Assembly (NCBI GenBank): GCA_027311125.1
Contig: DAICZO010000162.1
Location: forward strand, 1-64,000
DNA length: 64,000 bases
Source of the DNA: Acidobacteriaceae bacterium
Lineage (GTDB): Bacteria; Acidobacteriota; Terriglobia; Terriglobales; Acidobacteriaceae
Direction of reading: 5' to 3'
The notes under the pieces were generated by a model, which saw nothing but the letters and a program-made list of their open reading frames with translations, ran no database searches and was not told the origin of the DNA. Below, one piece after another: positions 35,323-44,218 of the stretch. Made by a program: the position numbers and the translations under genes. Position 1 is the first letter of the stretch. Every line of letters begins with the position of its first letter.

Positions 35323-36687
35323 ATGAAGAAGCAGGTTGTCTCCACGTTGAAAATACGGCTACGGGTCCACGCTGTATCGCTGGTGGTCATTTGGGGGAGC
35401 GTATTTGGCTGGGCTGATCCGACCTGGGCCGACGACTTGAAGACGGCCTATCAACAGGCTGCATCGACGTCGCCCGTACTTGCGCAGGCACGTGCGCAGT
35501 TTGATGCAGAGTTAGCCTCACGACCGCTGGCTCGCGCTGCACTGCTGCCGCACATCAATGCGGGAGCCAGTGGTGGAATGAATACGGCCCATGTAACGGG
35601 TTTTGGCGCACAACCGCTATCCACGGGTTACCACTCAGATATCTTCAGTGCAAGCCTGACAGAGTCGATCTTCAACGGGCAGGCCTTCACAGCGATGAAG
35701 CAGGCCGACAGCCGCATTCGGGCCAGCGAGGCAGCGATGGCCTTTGCCGAGCAGTTGGTAGCCCTCGAGGTTACCAAGGCTTACTTCAGCGTGTTGCAGG
35801 CGCAAGCCAACGAGCGCGTGGCACAGCAGCAGATGGATCTGTTGCAGAGTATCTGCGACCAGACTAATGCCAGCCTCAAGGTGGGGACAGGAGACATCAT
35901 CTCCGTGCAGGAAGTGCAGGCGCAACTGGATGCCGCGAGCGCTGATCTCATCACCGCGAAGAATACAGTGGCGATTGCGAAGAACCAGTTACAGCGTCTG
36001 ACGCATCATCCCGTCGGGACGTTGCAGGACATCACCACGTTGCACGCGCTGGGGCCACAGCCGGATACGGTTGAGCCGTGGCTTGTTGCTGCACTGAACA
36101 ACCAGCCATTACTGCAACAGGCCCAGCAGACATTGAGGGTTTCAGAACAGCAGGTCCAGTTTGCCCGACGAGCGCGCTGGCCGACGCTGAGCTTGAGCGG
36201 AGTGGGACAACACGCCGCGGGAATTCTTATTCCGCCAGTTGCCATCGATCAGGTTGGAGCCTCGCTTAACCTCTCCATCCCTATCTACGAAGGCGGAAGC
36301 ACGCGGGCAAGTATCCATCAGGCGGAGGCACTGGCAAGGGCCAGCAAGGCGAATGTAGCCAACGTTCAAGACCAGATCCGACTGGACACGGAGACCGCCT
36401 TTCTTGATCTGCAAAACAGTGTCGCGCAGTATCAGGCGACCCAGCAATCGGTCACATCGGCACAGGTCTCGCTGGCAGGTACACGCAAAGGATATGAGAT
36501 CGGAAGCCGCTCCATCATCGATGTGCTGACGGCGACTACCAACCTTGCGGCGGCACAACGCAACTACTATCTCGCCCTTTACACACAGTTGGTCGCTCGG
36601 ACGCAGTTGAAGGCAGCCGCAGGCGTGCTGACGCCGCAGGACATTGAGGCGATCAATGCCATGCTCTCCAGCAGTGCTTCGCGGTGA
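35323..36687 (+). CDS. TolC-family outer-membrane efflux protein
   Basis: This protein, 454 aa from ATG 35323, is the outer-membrane channel of a tripartite exporter. A signal peptide ends near DPTWADD. Two repeats of long coiled helices follow, typical of the family (LRVSEQQVQFARRARWPTLSL and the second-half NVQDQIRLDTETAFLDLQN). A 13-bp tandem duplication (gatcgaacgatga) at the start region creates two ATGs at 35308 and 35323; the second gives the better signal peptide. It leads the operon with the HlyD-like adaptor, the double ATPase and two ABC-2 permeases. Substrate unknown, likely drugs or metabolites. Confidence 0.9.
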   Translation: MKKQVVSTLKIRLRVHAVSLVVIWGSVFGWADPTWADDLKTAYQQAASTSPVLAQARAQFDAELASRPLARAALLPHINAGASGGMNTAHVTGFGAQPLSTGYHSDIFSASLTESIFNGQAFTAMKQADSRIRASEAAMAFAEQLVALEVTKAYFSVLQAQANERVAQQQMDLLQSICDQTNASLKVGTGDIISVQEVQAQLDAASADLITAKNTVAIAKNQLQRLTHHPVGTLQDITTLHALGPQPDTVEPWLVAALNNQPLLQQAQQTLRVSEQQVQFARRARWPTLSLSGVGQHAAGILIPPVAIDQVGASLNLSIPIYEGGSTRASIHQAEALARASKANVANVQDQIRLDTETAFLDLQNSVAQYQATQQSVTSAQVSLAGTRKGYEIGSRSIIDVLTATTNLAAAQRNYYLALYTQLVARTQLKAAAGVLTPQDIEAINAMLSSSASR

Positions 36688-36717
36688 GCCGTATGCTGTT
36701 CCGTCAGGAGAAGACAC

Positions 36718-37803
36718 ATGATTTCGGTCAAGAAGCGCGCTTTCCTTGTTGTCCTTCTGGTTGTGCTGGTGAGTGCGGGTCTCGTCGCGCGGTACTGGCT
36801 CGCGCACCGGCCTGCTCCCAGCGACACCATCACGCTGTACGGCAATGTTGATATACGCCAGGTTCAACTAGCCTTCAACGATAGCGAGCGGGTAGAAAAA
36901 CTGCTGGTGGATGAAGGCAGTGCCGTTCATGCAGGCCAACTAGTGGCGCAACTGGTACAGCAGCGGTTTACCGATGCGGTGGGTCAAAGCCAGTCGACGG
37001 TTGCGGCGCAGCAGCAGTTGGTTGCACGCCTACTGGCCGGGAGCCGGCCGGAGGAGATTGCACAGGCTCGGGCCGATGTTGCCGCAGCGCAAGCCGACGT
37101 AGAAGCCGCCCAAGCCAATGTAACCAACGCAGAGTTGTTGTTTCACCGCCAGCAGACGCTGGCTAAACAACAATATGTTTCGCTGCAGATTCGCGATGAT
37201 GCCGAGCGCACCTATCTGATGAACCAGGCCAGTCTGGCAGCGAAGAAGCAGGCACTGGCGGCTAAAGAGCAGGCATTGCGACTGGCCGTAAATGGACCGC
37301 GGAAGGAAGATATCGCCGCAGCGCAGGCAACTGTGCGGGCAAGTCAGTCGGCGCTGGCTTTGGCGCAAAAGCAATTGGCCGATACGCAACTGTACGCTCC
37401 GGCTGACGGCGTGATACAGAATCGGATTCTTGAGACGGGAGATATGGCTACTCCGCAAACTCCAGTATTCACGGTTGCTTTAGACAACCCACTGTGGGTC
37501 CGGGCTTATCTGTCAGAGCCGGAGATGGGAAAGGTAGCTCTGGGTATGCGTGCATGGATCGAGTCGGACAGCTTTCCCGGCCAACGCTTTCCGGGTTGGA
37601 TTGGCTATATCTCTCCGGTGTCGGAGTTTACGCCGAAGAGCGTCGAGACCACGCAACTACGCTCGCAGTTGGTGTATCGGGTTCGCGTGTATGCCTGCAA
37701 CCCAGACCATCGTCTGCGCCTGGGGATGCCGGCCACCGTTGTCATTCCACTGAGCGACAATCCTATCCACGCGATCGATGCGCATCCATGCGAGAAGAAT
37801 TGA
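36718..37803 (+). CDS. HlyD-family periplasmic adaptor (YbhG-like)
   Basis: This 361-aa protein has a membrane anchor at about 7-28. The first half of the lipoyl domain (YGNVDIRQVQLAF, VDEGSAVHAGQLVAQL) precedes a long alpha-helical hairpin rich in Ala/Gln (about 80-220). The second lipoyl half is LYAPADGVIQNRILETGD. It bridges the inner-membrane ABC transporter and the TolC-like channel. The arrangement adaptor, double ATPase, two permeases matches E. coli ybhGFSR. Its stop nearly abuts the ATPase start at 37805. Confidence 0.92.
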   Translation: MISVKKRAFLVVLLVVLVSAGLVARYWLAHRPAPSDTITLYGNVDIRQVQLAFNDSERVEKLLVDEGSAVHAGQLVAQLVQQRFTDAVGQSQSTVAAQQQLVARLLAGSRPEEIAQARADVAAAQADVEAAQANVTNAELLFHRQQTLAKQQYVSLQIRDDAERTYLMNQASLAAKKQALAAKEQALRLAVNGPRKEDIAAAQATVRASQSALALAQKQLADTQLYAPADGVIQNRILETGDMATPQTPVFTVALDNPLWVRAYLSEPEMGKVALGMRAWIESDSFPGQRFPGWIGYISPVSEFTPKSVETTQLRSQLVYRVRVYACNPDHRLRLGMPATVVIPLSDNPIHAIDAHPCEKN

Positions 37804-37804
37804 T

Positions 37805-39538
37805 ATGGATGCCGTACTCGTCAGGAATCTGAGCAAGTCATTCGGCAAGGGCACTGGGCGCAGAGACGCGCTTAAGCATATCTCTCTGCGTCTTCCGGTG
37901 GGCAGTATGACAGCGATCATCGGGCCGGATGGCGCGGGCAAAACTACCCTTCTGCGACTGCTGGCTGGCATCCTGATGCCCATCGCGGATGAGATTCGTG
38001 TTCTCGACCATGTACTGCCTCGGGAGGCGCTGGCGCTGCAGAGCCGGATTGGCTATATGCCGCAGCGCTTTGGCCTGTATGAAGATTTGACGGTGGAAGA
38101 GAATTTGAATCTCTTCGCAAGTCTTCATGGTATCTCGCACACGATGCGAGAGCGCCGCTTCAACGAATTACTAGCCCTGACCGCACTCGGCCCATTTCGC
38201 CAACGGCAGGCTGGACAACTGTCTGGCGGGATGAAGCAGAAGCTGGGACTGGCCTGCACACTGATCCATCCGCCGCAGTTGTTGCTACTGGATGAAGCAA
38301 GTGTAGGCGTCGATCCAATCTCGCGGCGGGAGCTATGGAGCATCATTCATCAACAGGTGACCAGGCAGAACGTCACCGTACTGCTGAGCACAGCTTATAT
38401 GGATGAAGCGGAGCGCTGCGATCATGTGATTCTATTGCACGAAGGAGAGATTCTGGCGCAGGGCAGTCCGAAGCTGCTTGCCGCACCGCTGCAGGGCCAT
38501 ACCTTCCTGCTGGAAGATATCCCAACGGCGCCGCGCAATCTACAGTCGCGCCTTGCCCAGATGCCCGGCGTAGTGGACACAGTGATTCAAGGCGATGGAC
38601 TCCGTATCGTGATGCAGGAGTCGCAGCCGCCACGATTGCAGGACGATCTGGCCAGCTATGGCGTACCCAGAGCCGTACCTGCACGGCTGGAAGATGCCTT
38701 TGTCAGCCTGCTATTCAGCCGAAGTCCGCGACATGTTGTGGCACTCCCGCCGCATCGCGACGATTCCCACGACGGATCAACCATTGTGGAAGTGATCGAT
38801 CTTTGTCGGAACTTCGGAGCCTTTGCCGCAGTCAAGGATCTCTCGTTTACCGTTCGTAAGGGCGAGATATTCGGGCTACTAGGAGCGAATGGCGCAGGCA
38901 AGTCGACAACCTTCCGAATGCTGTGCGGACTGCTGCCGCCGTCGTCTGGAGCGCTGTTGGTTGCTGGTCTCGATCTGCGCAAGGCGGCAGCCGCGGCACG
39001 TGCGCGAATCGGGTATGTCTCGCAGAAGTTCGCGCTGTACGGAACCCTGAGTGTGCAACAGAATCTCTCGTTCTTCGCTACGGCGTACGGGCTGAGCAAG
39101 CAGCACAGGCAAGAGCGCATAAGGTGGGCACTGTAAGAGCTTGAATTACAGGAGTACGCGGAGATGAATGCGAGCAGCCTGCCGCTAGGCTATAAACAAA
39201 GGCTGGCGCTGGCCTGCGCGCTGATGCATAAGCCGGACATTCTGTTTCTCGACGAGCCAACATCCGGGGTTGATCCCCTGGCTCGTCGGGAGTTCTGGGC
39301 GCGGGTGAATGCACTGGCCGAAGGTGGAACCACATGCCTGGTGACCACGCACTTTATGGAGGAGGCAGAGTACTGCGATCATCTGGTGCTGATGTCGCTC
39401 GGGGAGATCCTCGCACAAGGGACCCCGTCTGAGATCAAAGCTAAGGCTCGTCGTGTCGACCGGCCGAACCCAAGCATGGAAGATGCATTTATCGCACTGA
39501 TCGAAGAGCACGAACAGCCTACGCGGAGGGCATCATGA
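37805..39538 (+). pseudogene. YbhF-like tandem ABC ATPase split by an in-frame TAA
   Basis: A 577-residue frame with one stop, TAA at 39134-39136 (codon 444). The first ABC domain is complete: Walker A GPDGAGKTTLLRLLAG, signature LSGGMKQKLGLACTL, Walker B LLLLDEASVGVDP. The second has Walker A GANGAGKSTTFRMLCG before the stop. After it, in the same frame, come the YbhF-type signature LPLGYKQRLALACAL, Walker B ILFLDEPTSGVDP and the switch His. A sense codon such as GAA would restore it. AGGAG lies 9 nt before ATG 39164, so the distal part could be reinitiated, giving a split second ATPase. The start at 37805 is chosen over an upstream in-frame ATG at 37778 inside the adaptor gene. Confidence 0.88.
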
Positions 39539-40650
39539 AGTGGATGCGTCTCTCTGGCCTGATGCGCAAGGAGGTATACGAGATCGTTCGCGATCCGTCC
39601 AGCATTGCCATCGCGTTCATCCTTCCGCTGGTGCTGCTGCTGCTCTTTGGCTATGGTGTCTCGCTGGATGCACGGCACATCGCTATTGCAGAAGTGGTCG
39701 ATCAACCAACACAGCTTTCCGCATCTTTTCTAGCGGAGCTTGAACGCTCGCCATGGTTTCGTCCCACCATCTATACGGATCGCATCTCCGCTGAGCAGGC
39801 AATGATGCGAGGAGATACCGATGCTATCCTGTGGCTGCGAAGCGACTTCACGCGACTCGCCTACAGCTCGGGCAGTGCTCCGATACAACTCACCGTGAAC
39901 GGCGTCGATGCCAATCAGGCACGCATGATTGAGAACTACGTGACTGGAACCTGGCAGACCTGGCTGCAACAGGAAGCGACACGCGGAGCCACGCGACTGT
40001 CAACCCCGGTGATTGCCGACACGAGAATCTGGTTCAACCCTTCGCTACGGAGTCGCGACTACCTTATCCCCGGACTCATCGCGATTATCATGACGCTCAT
40101 CGGTGCTCTGCTGACCGCGCTGGTTGTCGCGAGAGAGTGGGAGCGCGGAACCATGGAAGGAATCATGGTAACTCCGGTAGCCAGAACCGAGATTCTGCTG
40201 GGTAAGCTGATCCCCTACTTCATCATGGGTATGTGCGGGATGATGATGTCGACTGCAATGGCTATCTTTTTGTTTGGGGTACCGCTGCGTGGATCGTTAT
40301 TGACACTGTTCGGCACTGCGGCGCTCTTTTTACTCACGGCACTGGGCATGGGCCTTGTGATCTCGGTGCTGGCACGCAGCCAGTTTGTTGCTGCGATGGT
40401 GGCCATCGTCACTACGTTTTTACCAGCATTCATCCTGTCCGGCTTTCTGTTTGATATTCGCTCCATGCCGCAGATCATTCAGGTGCTAACTCACATTGTG
40501 GCTGCGCGCTACTTTGTCACTATGCTGCAAAGCTCATTCCTAGCGGGAGACATCTGGTCCGTACTGATTCCAAACGCGTTGGGAATGAGTACCCTCTGCA
40601 TCGTCTTTTTAGGCATTGCACTACTGCGATTTCACAAAAGGCTGGACTGA
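39535..40650 (+). CDS. ABC-2 type permease (YbhS-like)
   Basis: This 371-aa permease overlaps the ATPase stop by 4 bp (ATGA). One N-terminal helix (about 20-42), a large periplasmic domain (about 45-175), then five helices with the ABC-2 signature REWERGTMEGIMVTPV. Ends by overlapping the next permease by one base. The pair would form the membrane pore of the exporter. The intact coupling suggests that the operon was functional until recently. Confidence 0.92.
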   Translation: MKWMRLSGLMRKEVYEIVRDPSSIAIAFILPLVLLLLFGYGVSLDARHIAIAEVVDQPTQLSASFLAELERSPWFRPTIYTDRISAEQAMMRGDTDAILWLRSDFTRLAYSSGSAPIQLTVNGVDANQARMIENYVTGTWQTWLQQEATRGATRLSTPVIADTRIWFNPSLRSRDYLIPGLIAIIMTLIGALLTALVVAREWERGTMEGIMVTPVARTEILLGKLIPYFIMGMCGMMMSTAMAIFLFGVPLRGSLLTLFGTAALFLLTALGMGLVISVLARSQFVAAMVAIVTTFLPAFILSGFLFDIRSMPQIIQVLTHIVAARYFVTMLQSSFLAGDIWSVLIPNALGMSTLCIVFLGIALLRFHKRLD

Positions 40651-41768
40651 TGCGTCTGATATTCCAACGCGTGATTGCACTAGCCGTCAAGGAACTTCTA
40701 GCCCTGTTGCGCGATTCTGCCAGCCGGGCTGTGCTGATTGGTCCGCCCATCATTCAACTGCTGGTGTTCGGTTATGCGGCGACCTTCGAACTGAAGCATG
40801 TTCCGTTCGTCGTATACAACCAGGATCAGGGCCAGATGTCGCGGGAGTTTATTGCACGATTTTCAGGCTCGCCTACGTTTGATCTGCTGCGCGTCGTCCA
40901 CGATCAGAGGTCGCTGGAGAGTGCGATCGACGATAAGTCCACGCTGATGGCGATGGTTATCGGTCCGAACTTCAGTGCTGATCTGGAAAGCGGACGGTCC
41001 GCACACATCCAGCTGATTCTGGACGGAAGAGACTCCAACACGGCCGGCCTTGCGATTGGCTATGCACAGTCGATCATCACCACATTCAACCAGGCACAGA
41101 TTGCAGCGCACGGAGCGCGTGCTCCCTCCACTGTATTGGTCGATCGGGCATGGTTCAATCCGAATCTCGACTCGCGCTGGTTTATCGTCCCGGGCATCTG
41201 CGGCATTCTTACGCTGCTCGTAAGCCTACTCACGACAGGGCTTTCGGTTGCTCGCGAGCGTGAGATGGGTACGTTTGATCAACTGCTGGTAACGCCTATG
41301 CGACCAAGTGAGATTATGCTGGGGAAAGCGCTTCCGGGTTTTCTGGTTGGCACGGTCGAAGGTTCGTTGATTCTAATTGTGTCCGTTTTCTGGTTTCATA
41401 TTCCGTTTACCGGAAGCCTGCTGGCACTCTATCTTGGATTGTTTTGCTTTCTACTTTCAACCGTGGGGATTGGTCTGATGATCTCGTCGCTTGCGGCCAC
41501 ACAACAACAGGGGCTGCTGGGTGTCTTTCTCTTCATGGTACCGGCGATTGTTCTCTCCGGGTTCTCGACGCCGATTGCGAACATGCCAAGGGCTGTCCAG
41601 TACATCACCCTGGTTGACCCACTGCGATATTTTCTGATCATTCTGCGCGGCTGCTTCCTGAGAGGGGGCAGTGTGTCGCTCTTCTGGCCGCAGTATTGGC
41701 CGCTGGCAGTCATCGGGATGATCAGCATGATCGCAGCTGGCAGGCTCTTCCGTAGCCGACTCGCGTAA
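40650..41768 (+). CDS. ABC-2 type permease (YbhR-like)
   Basis: This 372-aa second permease of the exporter has the same architecture: an N-terminal helix, an extracytoplasmic domain from about 45 to 180, then five helices with AREREMGTFDQLLVTPMRP as the signature before helix 3. Start ATG overlaps the preceding stop (TGATG). The operon ends here. An 8-bp stem (gctttcgc 41770-41777 with gcgaaagc 41806-41813) followed by tgttt may be a weak terminator. Confidence 0.92.
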   Translation: MRLIFQRVIALAVKELLALLRDSASRAVLIGPPIIQLLVFGYAATFELKHVPFVVYNQDQGQMSREFIARFSGSPTFDLLRVVHDQRSLESAIDDKSTLMAMVIGPNFSADLESGRSAHIQLILDGRDSNTAGLAIGYAQSIITTFNQAQIAAHGARAPSTVLVDRAWFNPNLDSRWFIVPGICGILTLLVSLLTTGLSVAREREMGTFDQLLVTPMRPSEIMLGKALPGFLVGTVEGSLILIVSVFWFHIPFTGSLLALYLGLFCFLLSTVGIGLMISSLAATQQQGLLGVFLFMVPAIVLSGFSTPIANMPRAVQYITLVDPLRYFLIILRGCFLRGGSVSLFWPQYWPLAVIGMISMIAAGRLFRSRLA

Positions 41769-41901
41769 GGCTTTCGCGATCAGCAAGGGGTACACAGGAT
41801 GGGTAGCGAAAGCTGTTTCAAATCCATGCGCGAACGTGTGTCCGTTCTTATCGGCTGGCTCCATGATGGCAGCCAGCAGGCTACACAGTTAGACTGGATG
41901 C

Positions 41902-42357
41902 ATGACGAGCGGTCGTGTAATGGCGTTGGATGTCGGCAAGGTGCGAGTTGGTGTTGCACTGTCTGACCCTTTGGGTTTGACCGCTCAGCCGCTGCTGACG
42001 CTTTGGCGAAAGAGTCGTGGGGAAGATATGCGTAGCCTTGTACGCATCATTCGCAAGCATCAAGTGACCGAGATCGTCGTCGGCAATCCGCTACATCTCT
42101 CCGGTGACATCAGCCCCTGGGGCGTCAAGGTGCAGGAGTTTGCCGCTGAGTTGCACACTCGCTGCGGACTTCCGATACACCTGTGCGACGAGCGGCTCAG
42201 CTCGCGCGCTGCCCACGAAATTCTCGACCATGCCGGGCACAATCCACGCGACCGCAAACATCTGATCGACCAGGTTGCAGCAGTCGTCATCCTGCAAAGC
42301 TGGATGGACGCCCAGCAGCACGCAGCAGCGCGCGCCTCCCTGCCTGTAGCCCAGTAA
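41902..42357 (+). CDS. ruvX: RuvX/YqgF family putative Holliday junction resolvase
   Basis: The 151-aa length is typical of YqgF proteins, RNase H-like nucleases implicated in pre-16S rRNA processing and Holliday junction cleavage. The first catalytic Asp is in VMALDVGKVRVGVALSD, the Gly/Asn motif is VVGNPLHLSGD, and the late motif is DERLSSRAAHEIL with DRKHLIDQVAAVVIL near the end, carrying the other acidic residues. It stands alone between the ABC operon and the sulfatase cluster. Confidence 0.93.
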   Translation: MTSGRVMALDVGKVRVGVALSDPLGLTAQPLLTLWRKSRGEDMRSLVRIIRKHQVTEIVVGNPLHLSGDISPWGVKVQEFAAELHTRCGLPIHLCDERLSSRAAHEILDHAGHNPRDRKHLIDQVAAVVILQSWMDAQQHAAARASLPVAQ

Positions 42358-42508
42358 CTGGACGCCCCATCCGTACACATTATCGACTGGGTGTGTTCTA
42401 TCGGCTCGCAGGCATACACGATACGACGTGCTTCATCTGGGCGATGACCATGCGTACTGGCGGGTGCGACCTGCTGTTGGTATTCCGTTAGCGAAGCACA
42501 CGGGACAT

Positions 42509-43492
42509 CTAGAGAACGCAGCGAAAGCCCATGTGCGAGGTTGAGCTATCGGGGGTGTTGGAGGTGCGTGCAGCGACCCGGTACCGATTGCAGTAGGATT
42601 TGTGGCAGAGGAACGATCCCCCCTTGACGACACGGTTTTGTCCGGTGGCCGGGCCGGTGGGGTTATCCGCAGCAGACAACCGATGGGAGTCAGGCGAGAA
42701 CCAATCGGCGCACCATTCCCAGGTGTTGCCGGTCATGGAATACAAGCCATAGCCATTCGGAGGAAATGCGTCGACCGGAGAGGTGCCGGCGTAGCCATCT
42801 TCCGCGGTATCGTTGCGGGGGAAATCACCCTGCCAGATATTGCAGCGATGCTCGCCACCCGGACGGAGTTTGTCTCCCCAGGGATAGAGTTTCTGGACTA
42901 GTCCACCGCGGGCGGCGTATTCCCACTCTGCCTCAGTGGGCAGGCGTCGGCCAGACCACATGGCAAAGGCGGTCGCGTCGTTCCATGAGACATGCACGAC
43001 GGGATGCTCGTCGCGGTCCTGGAGGGTTGACCCTGGACCTTCTGGTGCAGCCCAATTCGCTCCGCTCACCTTGCACCACCAAGGTGCGGCTGAGACCGTA
43101 TCTTCGATAAGGGCGTCGCGCTTCGATTCGGGGATGTGAGCCCAGAAGACGAAGGACCAGCCGAAGTGTTCCGCCTCGGTGCGGTAGCCGGTCTGCGCGA
43201 TGAACTCGCGGAAGCTGCGATTGGTGACCGGGAATTTGTCGATGGCGAAGGGTTGCAGATTGACGGCGTGGATGGGGCCTTCTCCATCGTTGGGAAAGCC
43301 ACACTCGTAGTCTGTGCCCATCAGGAAGGTTCCGCCAGGCAGGTCCACCATCTGAGCGCGGATTTCGGGTGGACACTGGCGCAGCGTTGTCTCAACCGCT
43401 GCAACGACGCCCGGCACTGTATGAGCGGCAGAGGGGGCACAGCAAGCTTTTAGCGGCGCACCACAACCGGATGGATTGGGATCGATACTCAT
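42509..43492 (-). CDS. Formylglycine-generating enzyme (sulfatase-modifying factor)
   Basis: This 327-aa protein converts the Cys of a C-x-P-x-R motif in sulfatases to formylglycine. It begins VDLPGGTFLMGTDYECGFPNDG after a Cys-rich leader (CGAPLKACCAPS). The FGE fold motif is HPVVHVSWNDATAFAMWSG, with RLPTEAEWEYAARGG. The two active-site cysteines are C296 and C301 in GSFLCHKSYCNRYR, followed by ARTSNTPDSSTSHMGFR, matching true FGEs rather than generic SUMF1-fold proteins. It lies downstream of a CTPSR sulfatase on the same strand, its probable client. Confidence 0.95.
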   Translation of the reverse strand: MSIDPNPSGCGAPLKACCAPSAAHTVPGVVAAVETTLRQCPPEIRAQMVDLPGGTFLMGTDYECGFPNDGEGPIHAVNLQPFAIDKFPVTNRSFREFIAQTGYRTEAEHFGWSFVFWAHIPESKRDALIEDTVSAAPWWCKVSGANWAAPEGPGSTLQDRDEHPVVHVSWNDATAFAMWSGRRLPTEAEWEYAARGGLVQKLYPWGDKLRPGGEHRCNIWQGDFPRNDTAEDGYAGTSPVDAFPPNGYGLYSMTGNTWEWCADWFSPDSHRLSAADNPTGPATGQNRVVKGGSFLCHKSYCNRYRVAARTSNTPDSSTSHMGFRCVL

Positions 43493-44218
43493 ATCTTCAT
43501 TCTATGGTTTCGTCGTGGGATACACGCTTGCGGTCGCGTCTTCTGATCATGATCTTTGTCGATATGGCAGCTCTCCAAGCGGAGGCTTTCGATATACCAT
43601 TGAGGTTGAGACTGAAGCCAACGAGAGCTTCCTACTGTAGGTTTCCGACGTTGGAGGCACGGAGTCAAACAGGGTAAAGACCGCGAGGCGTAATGAGTAG
43701 GTTAGTGGCATCCAGCGAACCTCATGCGGACCAGAAGTGGACACTGACGACCGTGGTGTTGGTGATCGCCGTGTCAATAACTGAGATATGGATCACAGCC
43801 TGAGAGTTCTTTCTATGCCGGTCGGCTGGAGCATTCTTGAGTAGCGTGGAGAGGAGAGCGTACTACCACAAGGTAGCCTGCGGCTATTTCAGTGCCAAAT
43901 GTGGTCACGCCAGAGACAACGGATACTGCTTGACCTACGCCATTGTCGAAGAAACAGGTGACCATGTCGTAATCGTCGTCGCCAAAGTATCTATTCGTTC
44001 TGACGCCTGCCCCCAAGACATGACCGGTAGCGACGTCGCGCACTGCAATGGCCTGATGCTGATGTTCCTTCTGCATGAGGGAAAAGAGGAACTGCTGGCT
44101 AAGCCTCGCTCGCCAAGCAGCGGAAAGCAGCTCATCGAAAGAATTGGGTGTTCGTTTTCATGCCAAGTAACGAAAACGCGAGTGTAGTCGACGATCCCCC
44201 CTATGAATTCTCTTCTGC
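43493..44218. other. Region between sulfatase and FGE genes with unresolved frames
   Basis: About 725 bp. Frames on both strands are open (43837-44187 on +, 43813-44076 on -, and the out-of-frame tail of the sulfatase reading to 43935). None matches a family I recognise, and none is clearly better than the others. No hairpin or repeat stands out. It may be spacer plus debris. Confidence 0.4.

Noticed and set aside
37778..37804. Upstream ATG for the double ATPase
   Set aside because: It overlaps the adaptor gene and adds nine non-conserved residues; ATG 37805 fits the ABC domain start.
43935..44218. The C-terminal 95 residues of the sulfatase frame as a real domain
   Set aside because: They start at a one-base shift that destroys a conserved ending; the alternative frame gives the family-like terminus.
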